Assembly: GCA_015956445.1 (NCBI GenBank)
Contig: WIUZ02000024.1
Location: 496,001-560,000, forward strand
DNA: 64,000 bases
Reading direction: 5' to 3'
DNA from: Thelephora terrestris
Lineage: Eukaryota; Basidiomycota; Agaricomycetes; Thelephorales; Thelephoraceae
Shown: positions 1-10,700 of the stretch, one piece after another
How positions within the stretch are numbered: the stretch's first letter is position 1
Layout of the letters: every line of letters starts with the position of its first letter
The notes under the pieces: model-generated
What the model was told of the DNA's origin: nothing
The model's database searches: none
Seen by the model: only the letters and a program-made list of their open reading frames with translations
Program-made: the position numbers and the translations under genes

Positions 1-742
1 CCGTCGTCGAAGTTAGAAAGGCGGCGGTGGCCAAGGTTCGCATTATCGAAGGAGCGGCTGAGAAAGTCCTCGTAGCCTCGCGCACAGCTACTAGTAGGCT
101 GAGCTAGACATCCGACGGCCGAAAACATGTGATCTCTTCGGTTTTGCGGAAGTTCCGAAGTGTGAAAGGAATGCTAATGACTGGGTTAGCCGCAACGGGA
201 CAAAGGCGTGTTCAAGTTCAAGAGACACTGGAAAGAAGTGACCGACTCTGATGAACTCAGTGTTTATGGAATTGAGGCTCGTCGAAAAATTCTTTTTCGG
301 GGCCATGTGAATTTGGGCCTGCCAAGGCATTGCCATCATGCCGAGTACTGTATCGTAATGCTCATGTAGATTTCTAGGATTCGTCGAACTACCTATGTTT
401 GCCGGAATAGGCACTGCGGCCTTTTGAACCGGAAATGGGGCTATCCAGCGAAAGCCTTGGGAGCATCCAACAACGGGTTATCCTGCAGTTCGCCAGACAC
501 GACACTCATATCGAGGGATTCTGGTCACGGAAAAAAAATGTGTAGATGGTTTGCACGGAGATGATACCGCGAAGATGAAATGCGGCCCCTGTGCAGTGCC
601 ACGGAAATCAAGAGAATTCAGACCGATCCCGAGGACTGGGGATACGAGATGCATTGGAACATTGTGGTATTGACTGTTATATATCTTGCTGCGGCCCGGG
701 CGAGCATGTGGAGATGACGGTAGGATGCTTCGGAGTGGCAGG

Positions 743-986
743 AAGGGGAAAGGCGATCCGCCTCCGAGCCATCCCAAATGGCAGGGGCACTATTCCAAAC
801 GTGAGAAACCAGGGCAGCTCAGGCTATAAAAGCTCACCAGAAACTCCCCAAGTTTTCCTCAGTCTCTCGCCTCTTCTCACTGTCAACCACCAAATCGTCT
901 AACAAACAGTCAGCACCTCTGTGTTTCGCCACGGCATACTCTAACCTCCCTTCCTCTTACTAGCAAACCCCTTCGTCCTCATTAAC
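743..986 (+). promoter_or_regulatory. Conserved metallothionein promoter and 5' leader, copy 1
   Basis: This 244-bp block ends at the ATG and is almost identical to the block before copy 2 (4207-4450), while flanks further out are much more diverged. It contains the G-rich GGGGAAAGGCG start, a CCTCCGAGCCATCCCAAATGG segment, an AGGGG stress-element-like core, and a TATA box (TATAAAAG) at 825-832. A pyrimidine-rich leader follows. The TATA-to-ATG distance is about 155 bp. The CTAAC...TACTAG pattern just before the ATG could be the end of a 5' UTR intron, but no convincing donor is visible. Confidence 0.65.
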
Positions 987-1124
987 ATGGCCTGCTCTAA
1001 CTGCAACTGTACTCAATCCGGCTGTGGATGCTCCCAGAAGTATGGTTTTTTCGTTGACCGTGCGGAACCAATGCTGACCCGCGCCCACAGCTGCTCCTGC
1101 ACCAGGGATAACTGCGGCTGCTAA
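987..1124 (+). CDS. Metallothionein, copy 1 (28 aa, 2 exons)
   Basis: Two exons, 987-1039 and 1091-1124, with a 51-nt intron (GTATGG...CCACAG) encode 28 residues: MACSNCNCTQSGCGCSQ then NCSCTRDNCGC. Nine Cys sit at positions 3, 6, 8, 13, 15, 19, 21, 26 and 28 as CxxCxC plus three CxC pairs. There are no aromatic or His residues, which is the hallmark of short fungal copper metallothioneins such as those of Agaricus and Neurospora. By family knowledge it should chelate Cu(I), Zn or Cd through thiolates in the cytosol. A TATA box lies upstream and an AATAAA is seen at 1215-1220. The second copy differs by four conservative residues and keeps every Cys, so purifying selection is likely. Metal preference cannot be read from the sequence. 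Confidence 0.88.
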   Translation: MACSNCNCTQSGCGCSQKYGFFVDRAEPMLTRAHSCSCTRDNCGC

Positions 1125-1239
1125 GCGCGCACCACGAAGCACGGCAAAAACGCCTTCTTTCTACTCTTCCCTGTACCGCCGTTTTGGCTAAGCTGTAAAC
1201 GTTAAATTTTAAACAATAAACCCTTACAATGTGCTTATC

Positions 1240-3390
1240 GCTATATTGTTCGATTGCCCAAGTCCCGTGTACATCCCGGTGGGTCCTCAGCTCATCGGCG
1301 TCATGGAGCGTGTAATTCAATCAGGGCTACGTGGTTGAATAAGTGGCGTTAGATGTTATCTCACCTGTTTACTGATATCCACCGTGCGATCAAGCGCGCG
1401 CGGCAAACAGGCGGCCACAGCTACTAGGATGGGAAGTAATGAAGATCCAGCTGCCGAAGTCGAGCACCAGTGATAATTTCAGTCGGATGTTGGGATGCAC
1501 AGAAGGAGGGATGGAGGACTGGTAAGACTTTCTAGTCCTCCTGTCCGTCCCTCGGCTTGCCATTCTCTTCGGAACAAACGATAGACATACAGTGGTATTT
1601 CAGATTCGTCAATGCCTGACGCTGTTCCAGTAACTTAAGGGTACTATGGTCACTCGTACTATAATGTGGCAATCGTCAAAACCATATAGCTAGAAAACGA
1701 CCGCACACGAGCAAACCACACCTGGTGACCGCGCATACTTAGGGCTCTGAAACTCGGATCCTGGGATCCCGATCGAGAGAGCCGTCGCACACCTACATAG
1801 GGCCTTCTCCCTTCACCCCAAGTACGATCGAGGAGAGATGTGGGACGGAAACGAGTATGGCTAGCCGCGATGCCCTCGGGTGAATCCGAAGTTCCAAACT
1901 GCCCAGATGCGGCATGAATGTAACGGAGAATAGCGAACGTGTCGCACGTGTCTTTTTTCAACAACCTCGAACTGTCCTTCTGGAGGAGGTGGGATCAGAA
2001 ATTCGGGCAGCACAGTAGTGCGGATGTACTGTATGGGTGACACGGAAAAAAGACGAGCGGCCCGACCGTTACATATCGTTAACTCAGTCACGGGGCCCTC
2101 GGTCCGGCTTCGGCAAGAGCCCACCACTCACGTGGGTTCGCCGCGGCACCACGGAGTTTCGTTGCCTCGTAAGGATAACCATGGGGGCTGGCAATCATCA
2201 TCACATACCGCGCAGAAATACCTGTTGGGACCGAGACCCCAGCCGACCTAAGCAGTATGGTGTCCAGGCGTCCGTCGAGCCTCCAAGAGGAAGGATCATA
2301 TGCATTGCACGCGCATGCGAGTCGTGACGAAAGTGTAGAAGTGCGGTATGGTGGCCAAGGGCGGTGCTATTGGAATCGCTAGCCCCATCTCGGAAAACGC
2401 CTCTGGTGAAATATTGTGGCGCTCCCCGCCCAGCGTTTTCTTCGCCTCACAACGTACGCCACAGCTTTTGCTTGGGCCACACCCCCATGATCTCCCAGCA
2501 AAGAGTGATACCGGTCTCCTTGTTCCAGGGGTGGACGTTCATCAACCCGCATGCCGTGTACTGGTTCAGGAGATCCCAACCCAAGACTTCCGGGAAACCC
2601 GGGATCCCGCTAACCCTGGACACAAGCCAAAGGCCAGAAACAGGCCGGCGTCACGAGTCCCTGTAGTTCAGGGCTCCTCAAGGGTGACCTTGCCTTCTTC
2701 TGGATGACTGGGAGCAAGTCGCCGTCTCCATAAGTTGACCAGCATCCCCTGCCAAGGGATAGCTGAAAAGTGCTGAACGTTCACCGTACCGATACGAATC
2801 ACCACGTGGTTAGAAGAATCCACACGATCTGATGCTCATGCGTGTTTCGGGACATCCGAAGGCTCTAGACGGTGGTGCTCCCTACTCCGACTGAGTCAAC
2901 AGGTTTCGTACCCCCAATAACCATTGTGTAACCTCAGTCCCGGATCATTGTTGCTTAACGAAGACCTTCGACGGGAGTCCTGGGCCTATCTCACGGCTTA
3001 TCAGAAAATGGCAGTGGTCCCAAGTCGTAAGTTGGTCCAGACTCGGACATTCAGAAAGCGACTGCGAACTATTGCTGAATGTTCACGAAGTGGAAAGATA
3101 CCAACTCTACCCACAGAAGCGCGGGGAATTGAAGATAGATGATGTAATCCATTCTAAGAAGTTCATGAGGGCGGGGTAATTTGAAACCTTGGAAAGCCCG
3201 GAAACTTACATATTCACATGCCACCGATAACGCTAGGCGGAGTCCTAAGTATTTCCATGAGACAGGTATAGGCGACCTCACATACTCAGGGAGAAGTTCT
3301 TCCAGGAAAACGATCCCTAACGAGGAGAAAATTCCCCGAGACAGTGTAAAACGTGCGACCAATTCGGAATTGGCTGTAGAGAAGGCTGGT
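1240..3390. other. Long spacer between metallothionein units, no supported gene
   Basis: The left part to about 1850 still belongs to repeat unit 1. Beyond that I find only short overlapping frames on both strands with no splice-consistent extension, conserved motif or clear promoter. Reads as non-coding spacer DNA. Confidence 0.5.
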
Positions 3391-4206
3391 GGCCGCTCAG
3401 TGCCGGGTTGGCCGTAATGGGACCAACGTCCTTGGAAGGCACTCAAATGAAGAGACTCCGTAAATGAAGTCAGCGCTTATGGGATGGCGGTTGGCTGAAA
3501 AAACTTTTCGAAGGACCATGTGAATTCCTGAGTGTTTCGTTGGGGCATCAACATGATATCAGCACTGTAACGTAAGGCTAGCGTGAACTTCGGGGATGAG
3601 CTACCGCACTATGTTTGGTGTAACGCTCACGGCGAACCTCGAAGTCAGAACTGTGGCTCTCCAGCGGAAGTCTTTTGGTGATCCAAGAGCAATATTTGAT
3701 TCGTTATTTCACCGACGACGAAAGAAAGATCGAGTGAGTGTGGCCATGGAACAACAAGGTCCCCATCCGTCTCTCATGTTATCCACTGGTCCTGGAATTG
3801 GGAATTGGGGAGGATGCGGAACATCCCAACCGGCCGTAAGTATCAAGAACAGAACTGCCCCTGTTCCTTCTGCCGTAATCGCGTCTGGGGTAGGCTAGGG
3901 CTTTCGGCTCACCGCATAGGGTAAGAGGAGGATGTTGGGGGCGGGGTATCCATAACGAACCTGCTTTCCATTTGACATGAGTGGCATCAAGTGATTGTAG
4001 AAGACTGAGACCGAAGCGAATTGGCCGTCGTCAGTGGAACGCAGCGCTTGCCTGGGGCGTGAAAGATGCCCCAGTGTGTGTGCGGGGGGTCGTTTGAGGA
4101 TTGAGGAGACTCGAAACACGGGGGGTGTTGAAGGATCGTGCAATGAGTTGTACTATATCTTGCTGCGGGCCGGGCGAGCATGTGGAAATGACGCTAGAAC
4201 GCTTCG

Positions 4207-4450
4207 AAGGGGAAAGGCGATCCGCCTCCGAGCCATCCCAAATGGCAGGGGCACTATTCCAAACGTGAGAAACCAGGGCAGCTCAGGCTATAAAAACTCG
4301 CCAGAAACTCCCCAAGTTTTCCTCAGTTTCCCACCTCTTCTCACTCTCAACCACCAAACCGTCTAACAAACAGTCAGCACCTCTGTGTTTCGCCACGGCA
4401 TACTCTAACCTCCCTTCCTCTTACTAGCAAACCCCTTCGTCCTCATTAAC
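4207..4450 (+). promoter_or_regulatory. Conserved metallothionein promoter and 5' leader, copy 2
   Basis: Same length (244 bp) as the copy 1 block and nearly the same sequence. The TATA box is TATAAAAA at 4289-4296, followed by the same pyrimidine-rich leader. Conservation of this block over the flanks suggests either functional constraint or local gene conversion. Confidence 0.65.
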
Positions 4451-4594
4451 ATGGCCTGCTCTAACTGCAACTGTGCTCAATCCAGCTGTGGATGCTCCCA
4501 GAAGTATGCCACCCGTTTTTGTGTTCACCGTACGGGACCTATGCTGACCCACGCCCACAGCTGCTCCTGCACCAAGGATAACTGCAACTGCTAA
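4451..4594 (+). CDS. Metallothionein, copy 2 (28 aa, 2 exons)
   Basis: Exons 4451-4503 and 4561-4594 flank a 57-nt intron (GTATGC...CCACAG) at exactly the same phase and position as in copy 1. The protein reads MACSNCNCAQSSCGCSQ then NCSCTKDNCNC, with all nine Cys kept in the CxxCxC and CxC layout. Differences from copy 1 are T9A, G12S, R23K and G27N, none touching a Cys. AATAAA lies at 4692-4697. Role as for copy 1: a thiolate metal chelator, probably cytosolic. Exon identity exceeds that of the intron and downstream DNA, which fits selection on the protein. Confidence 0.88.
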   Translation: MACSNCNCAQSSCGCSQKYATRFCVHRTGPMLTHAHSCSCTKDNCNC

Positions 4595-4839
4595 GCACTA
4601 AGCGCACGCACCACGCAGCACGGCAAAAATGCCTTCTTTCTAGTCTTCTCTGTACCGCCATTTAGGCTAAGCTGTAAACGTCAAATTAAAAAATAAATAA
4701 GCCCTTACGATGTGTTTCTCAATCTCTCGTTCGACTACCAAAGCCCCGGGCGCCTTTAAGCGAGTATCTAAGATCGCCGTTGACGTCACGATGCATGGTG
4801 ATTCAATCAGGGTGATTTGCTTAGTTTTCACCGGGTGGC

Positions 4840-5700
4840 CTCAGGCTTGAGTTCCGCGTACCGTTCCCCTTGGTAGTGGTGGTAAACCACTAGCAACACT
4901 CTCAGGATGATTCGCGGATGTTCCGAGGAAGCTGTCGTCCAGGTACCACGTCAAGCGGGTCCCAGTTGGGTAAACCGACGTAGACAACGCATCCGGGGTA
5001 TCCTTTCTGCCAGTAAGGACGTTTCCCCGAGGATTGAGTCGGCAACGGTTCAGAGGCCGCGTCGCAAATACTGCAACCATAGGAATGAATCGCATTGCCA
5101 CACATTGGCGTTGCGGTGAGTAGTTTACGACACATGGGAGAGCGTCGGTCTTCTGTTAGTTTTCTCGTAAGTATGTCCCACAAGTTATTTTCGGCGAGAT
5201 CACGGGGCCTGCAGAGAACACCACTTTCACACTCGTCGACATTCAATAACGAAGGGGCTCAACGAGAATGACAAACCGTTGTAGCGCCAGAAATCACGCG
5301 AGTCATTCCAACTGGAGTGAGTCGAAAGATGCTACATAACCCATCCACGGGAACGTGGGGAGGGGGTTCAACTGAATGACTCCTCTTATTTAATCAAAGA
5401 AGGTCACGAGAACCAAAGCCCGGACTGATCCCGAGTGTTGACGTTGAGCAACTACGCAAGCACAGGCAGCCGATACATAACGCCACGCGGTGTCCTATTA
5501 AAACAGGTCAAGGCCTCGTCACCTCATGTGCTTCAGGAGAAGTCTTGAAAAATTCACTGACAGACGTTGGGGAAACAGGAAATCCGAGGTTATATCATCT
5601 GAGCAACCCAGGTAGCTTGCGGGCATAACCTTGTGTGCAGCTGGACACCCGGCGACTGAAATGTGCCACCGTTAATTCAGTGCTAGTTGGAGAAAAGGCT
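4840..5700. other. Spacer between units 2 and 3, no supported gene
   Basis: Only short incidental frames on both strands. I see no splice-linked coding signal, RNA gene or repeat edge here apart from the start of unit 3 at its right end. Confidence 0.5.
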
Positions 5701-5704
5701 GATA

Positions 5705-7085
5705 AACGCTGGGTTAGCCGTACTGGGACGAACGTGGTTTGGAGGAACTGGAATGAAGCGACTTATGTGACTGAGGGAGTCAGTGTCGACGATGACATAC
5801 TTATGGAATGATGGTTTGCTGGAAAGATCTTTTCAAGGGACACGTGAATTAATCTGAGCGTGTTGCGTAAAGGCGCATCAGGGGGTAGAGCTCACGGCTA
5901 AGTACAACACCCGTGCCCCTTTCGACCGGAACCCAGTCCGAGGTTGGAGTCCAGTCTCGGCTCGCCGAATAGGGGGAGGGGGGTGTGGGGGGCCGGGATA
6001 CCTATACTTGAAGCACTTCCACTTGAAATGAATGGCGTCAAGTGGTCATTGAGACCGAGACTGCAGTGAAATTTCTACTGTGATTGGAGCGCACCGCCTA
6101 GCTGAGAATGAGGAAAGGCGTTTACAGTATGATCATCTCGTGACTTGCGAGGACATGAAGATGACGATAGGGCGCTTAAAGCCCCCCAGGAAAGGGAAAG
6201 GCGACCTGCCTCCGAGCCATCCCAAACGGCTGTGGCCACAAATTTCCATCAGTCCTTCAAACACAGCCTCCCGTGAAATGCCATAAAAGCCCACCAGAAA
6301 CCATCAAGTTCGGCCGAGGCTCCCAGATCCTCTCGCTGCAATCATATCGAACCAAACGGTCTGCACGTCTGCGATAGCATCTGCAGGTCCTACTCTGACC
6401 TCGCTCTCACCAGCAAACCACCTTTGTCCTGATCAACACGGCAGCCTGCGCCAACTGCAACTGCGCTTCTTCAAACTGCAGATGCGCAGAGAGGTATGGG
6501 ACCCGTTCTTGTGTTTGTCGTGACCTATGCTGACCAACACCCACAGCTGCTGCTGCAACGTCGGTGAGTGCAAGTGCTAAGCGCGTGCACCATGACGCAT
6601 TGCGGGGATGCCATTTGATCTGTACCCCCATCCCGGCTCAGCTGTAAACGTTAACATTTAAAGAATAAACGTTAAACCCCCTACAACAATCTGCTTCTGA
6701 TAAGCTTGTTCGATTATCTAGATCCCGTACGCCTACATGTTTATGCGGGTTCTCGAGCTCATCGACGTCATGATTCAACTGGGGCCACGTGGTTAGCCTT
6801 TCACTGGGAGTGAGTGGCCTTGATTTCTGCGGCTGAATGTGGCGTCCGAAGCTACCTCACCTGCAATATCCCAGTCCAGTTAAGCGCGAGCGGCAAACTA
6901 GGGTCCCGAACTGGTGTCGACAGACGGTCGCCATTGCATCGCCGCAGGTTACGGTCTGCGGTGAAGGTAGGTGGGGCTCATCCTCAAGCGGTAAAATCCG
7001 AGCCCTGAAATCCTCAACCGAGAGTTGCTTGACCTTTTGCGCCAAGTACGATCAGGGTAAGGTGGAATTGAGACACTGCTGGCAG
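5705..7085 (+). repeat. Metallothionein repeat unit 3 (most diverged)
   Basis: Third direct copy, recognised by the GGGTTAGCCGTACTGGGACG block, CTTTTCAAGGGACACGTGAATT near 5848, the CCTCCGAGCCATCCCAAACGG promoter segment near 6211, exon remnants at 6438-6580, GCTCAGCTGTAAACGTTAAC in the 3' UTR, and AGCGCGAGCGGCAAAC near 6883. The promoter has drifted: the TATA box reads CATAAAAG at 6282-6289. This is the oldest or least constrained copy. Confidence 0.65.
6438..6580 (+). pseudogene. Third metallothionein copy lacking an ATG
   Basis: Exons 6438-6493 and 6547-6580 with a 53-nt intron (GTATGG...CCACAG) stay open and in frame. They give the Cys-rich string AACANCNCASSNCRCAES then CCCNVGECKC. It has ten Cys, including an extra one making a CCC run. 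The codon aligned with the ATG of copies 1 and 2 is ACG (6438-6440), and no ATG lies upstream in frame. The TATA box is also altered. AATAAA remains at 6664-6669. Most likely a decaying gene. Because the frame, splice sites and Cys pattern survive, initiation at ACG or a shifted role cannot be excluded. Confidence 0.6.
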
Positions 7086-7740
7086 GATTCCCTCTGGGAT
7101 CGATGCCAGATGATCGAGAAATAATTAACGTGCTACACCCAGGGGATGACAAAAGGTTGTCATATTGCAGGTTTGAAGAATAAAGAATGATATGTATGTG
7201 TGCAGGGTAATGAAGAAGGAGAGTTGAAAATGTCGGAAAGGCAAGAAAAAGCAAGACAGGAAAACGAGTGATCATTCGCTTGGTAATATTAGAAATAGAG
7301 GAGAGAAACAAGGGGAAAGCGAGAGGATAGGTTGTGAGAATGGATAAATGAGGAGATATGCTAGGGACGGTGAGAGGAACTAATCATCGTTCGGGGCGCA
7401 AGAATTCTAACGAATGCGGTTTGGAAGTGCGTACATTATGCGGTAAAGAGCGGTTGGAAAAAGCGAGGAAATCCAAAGAAATGTGTGATGTTGCGGAGTT
7501 GACTTCGTAGGTCCCATGCACGAGTATGTGTGGTGAAGGCAAAAATGAGTGTCACTGAGGGGTACAAAGAGAGAAGATCACGATGCTCCGATGTCAAAAG
7601 TCTATGCGGTCAGTGCGGGCATGAAGGCGACCGCACGCACCAAAGTGAGCGAGGTAGGAGCAATCAGAACCAAAATCGGTGCATGACCAGAAGGAAAACG
7701 AAAAACAGAGATGGGGAACATAGGGAGGGACGTTTCGAGG
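7086..7740. other. 3' flank of the disordered-protein gene, no supported gene
   Basis: Purine-rich on the plus strand (many GAGGAGAG-like runs), which fits the pyrimidine-rich 3' UTR or terminator of the minus-strand gene ending at 7741. No independent coding signal seen. Confidence 0.4.
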
Positions 7741-10700
7741 TCAAGGCTTCGGACCACGCTTCCAGCTCGACGGTGGTGGGGGTGTTCTGCCTCTCCCCTT
7801 TTGCTGTTGCTGCATCAGAGTTGCAATCGGGCGGTCAGGAGCGTCGGGCCCGGTCTTCACCCTTGGCCGAGGCTGCCGAATCTCCAGAGAATCCGCTGAG
7901 AACGGCTCAACTCTCGAATCCCTTTGAAGCGAAGGTCCGTTCTGCTGGTAGTTCCTCATCATCGCCGAGTTCCTATTCGACGTGGATGGTCCAAACCCAC
8001 CCCCATATACACTGCTTGTGGCCCACCCACTAGCAGGACCGCCATATTCAGACCCTCCATAGATACTACCCGCGTACATTGACCTCGGTCCAGCAGGGAA
8101 CATAACATTACTGGCGCTTGAGGGCCAACCCAACGTTGATCCCCTTTCCCATTCGTCTCCGGCAGCTTGCATTGCTTGTTGGGCGACAGCAAGTTGGTAG
8201 GCTTGCTTAGCGGCCATCATAGCATGTTGGTGTGCTGCCAGGAGCTGAGAGTTGGCGTTCTGAGGAGGGGGAGGCATAAACTGTTGGAGCATCGGGTTGG
8301 GCTGCGGAATCCAGGGGTTACCCATCATCATTGGCATAGTCTGAGGCAGTCCCATCCCCATTCCCATCATTGGGTTCATCACGCTCATGCGAGGATTCAT
8401 GTTCATGACGGGATCATCGTCGTCCAGTTTGATGTTCCCGTTCATGACTTTTCCGAGCTACGTAGAGTGGAGGTTAGTGACATCTGACGGGGTGCAAAGT
8501 CAGGGCTCTCACCTCGATGGCGTTTTTCGCTTCACTCCTCCTCCTCTCTCTCCGCCTCGCCTCGTCAGTCATAGTGGGCACCCCACCGCCACCTTTTATG
8601 GCAGCTTTCAGGGTTGAGTCATCGTAACTCGCGCTCTTCCTATGTGCCAACTTCTTTGCCTTGAGCCCCATCTCTGAATTAGACGCCGACAAAAGTCCAT
8701 CGTTCCCAATACCAAGCGCCTCCGTAGCACGAAATGTTGGACGCTTCCCTCTAATTGCCCTTCCAAGGTCACTCCCGATCTCGCTCCCATCTCGAGGGGT
8801 GATCGGTAGCCGTCCGCTGCTAGAATCTCCTGTTGAGCTGGAAGGGCTATTGTCCCTCATAGCAAATGGTCGCTGAGGGGGTCGGTTAAGCGCAGGCGAG
8901 GAGGAATGGTTGGAGGGGTTTGTTGGGGAAGGGGGTATTGCTGTGATCAAGGTACTCATGGTGGCAGATCGCAATCTCGATGCCGGTTGTTGAGGCCGGG
9001 GTTGAGGCTGAGATTGTTTCTGCTTTCTGGGAGCAATCGAGGAGACAGAGGAACTCGATTCAGATGAGGACTCCGAGGAAGTCGATGCAGTGGAAGGTAC
9101 CCGCTTGTGTCGCGACATGGGGGGTGGGGACTGAATTTGCGAAGTCGTCGCGACCTTCCGAGAACCAGGTACATCTGGAACGCTCTTCGCTGGTCTAGGT
9201 GGCTGCGTCCGGGGGGTAGATCGCGGCTGAGGCTGACCATTGGGAGGTTGTGGAGTCGGGGAGGGAACGGGTGTCACCAACGTCATTGGTTTGGGCTGTC
9301 CGAGCGATCGCACAGAAACCGTTGACTCAGAAGCAGAGACGTGCTGTCGGGGTGACGGAGTGTCAGAGGGCGCAGGCCGCGTGGGGGCAATAGGCTCCTT
9401 CTTCCATACCTTGCCTGCGGGGTTTGCCACTCGAGTGGTCGGTACGGGAGTCGTGGAAATTGGCTTGGGCGGAGGTGCAGGAGGAGGGGTCGTCAACTTT
9501 GTTGTCGCCGTCGTCGTCGTGACGCCCTGCCTGATTGTGCTATCCAGCGACTCCCGGGCTTCACCGTTGGTAAAGCCTAAATCGAGTTGGGAAAACATAG
9601 CGGCCGTGAAATCTCCGATGGAATCCAGAGTCTCTTCTGTTTCGGACAGTTTCTGCACAGAATCCATTGAAAACATGGTTGACATCGACGTTGTTCGGTT
9701 AGAATTGTGTTGAGGTCTGGACATGACGCTGAATCCGGACTGAGGGGCTCGATGGTGGATCGGTGTGGGCTTGATCGGTGTGGGATCATCGAGGGAGAGT
9801 GAGGTACGGGGGCTCTTGAACGTTGGGAATTCCGTTGTGTTGACGGATGGGCTTGTGGGGATCGTGTCCGGAGTTGGACTAGAAGTTTGGGGGGTTGGAG
9901 AAATCTCCTTGTCGAGAGATGCAGGCCTCTTCTCGACCGGGGGAAGCTCAACTGGGGGAAGTACCTCTGGAGGAGCGGTCGTCGAACGGCTGGGTGGCGT
10001 CCGCCCGGTGAGCGCGGAAAAAATCTTCTCACTGTCGGCCTTGGCGGTGGATTCCAGGACAACAGATGTCGTCGGTTTTGGTCGTGCCAAGCCCTGAGCA
10101 AGGTTCGACAGCCTTTCATTGATGTTAGTAGGCGAACGCGTGTCATTCCTCGAGTCGGTGGGGGTGACCGATTGAACCGGCGGGGATGTGTTACGAGAGG
10201 ACATCGCAGGTGTGTTGCTCAAAGGGGAGTTGCTCAAGGATTTGATGTCGATGAGAGGTTTTGGTAAGCTTCGAGCTGAAGAATTTGACATGGCGCTACC
10301 TGGCCTTCGTGGCTGAACAAGGGTAGCAAGCGGTGCGTCATCGTCGGAGGAATCACCGGATTCGGAGGTGTCATCATCCTTGACAGGCCTCCTCGCTGTT
10401 GAGAGCATCGTCATTAGCATCGTCATAAAAATTACGTACGGAAAATCAAAACGAAGCACGCACAAGTGTTCTTAGTAGAGGTGGGTACAGAAGGCACAGG
10501 AGGTCGGGGAGAAGTCCTGCTTTGGATGGCGGCGGGGCGAGCGGGTGCGTGGACAGATACGGGCATCGGAGGTTTCTTCTCAGGTTTGGGAGCATCAGAT
10601 GTCGATCTCCCTTGCCTCAATGGTGGACTCATCATCGGAGGGGCGTTGGAGGACCGGTGATCCAGTAAGGCTGAGTGACCAAGTTCTGACTTGCTTCTCC

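Larger units (their letters stand above)
180..1850 (+). repeat. Metallothionein repeat unit 1 (long direct repeat)
   Basis: First of three diverged direct copies of a segment of at least 1.5 kb. Shared blocks run in the same order in all or two copies: an upstream block (GGGTTAGCCG... and TTTTCGGGGCCATGTGAATT), the promoter, the metallothionein exons and the 3' UTR (GCTAAGCTGTAAACGTTAA). A downstream block (AGCGCGNGCGGCAAAC, then CCAAGTACGATCGAGGAGAG near 1820) is shared with unit 3. Edges are approximate because identity falls off gradually. There are no transposon ORFs or terminal repeats, so segmental tandem duplication is the simplest reading. Confidence 0.7.
3400..4840 (+). repeat. Metallothionein repeat unit 2
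   Basis: Second direct copy. The block GGGTTGGCCGTAATGGGACC near 3404 matches 184 and 5712. TTTTCGAAGGACCATGTGAATT near 3505 matches the corresponding blocks of units 1 and 3. Promoter, exons and 3' UTR follow in the same order. The start-codon distance to unit 1 is 3464 bp and to unit 3 is 1987 bp, so the array is not evenly spaced. Confidence 0.68.

Noticed and set aside
2348-2707. Overlapping frames on both strands near 2.4-2.7 kb, one minus-strand reading faintly like the protease region of a Ty3/gypsy-type element
   Set aside because: The resemblance is a few residues only. No flanking reverse transcriptase, integrase or terminal repeats are visible, so I do not call an element.
10432-10500. 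Apparent separate start of a 663-codon frame at 10465 on the minus strand
   Set aside because: The first residues are translated intron. The frame joins the upstream exon cleanly through GTGCGT...CAACAG, so it is one gene with 7741-11694.
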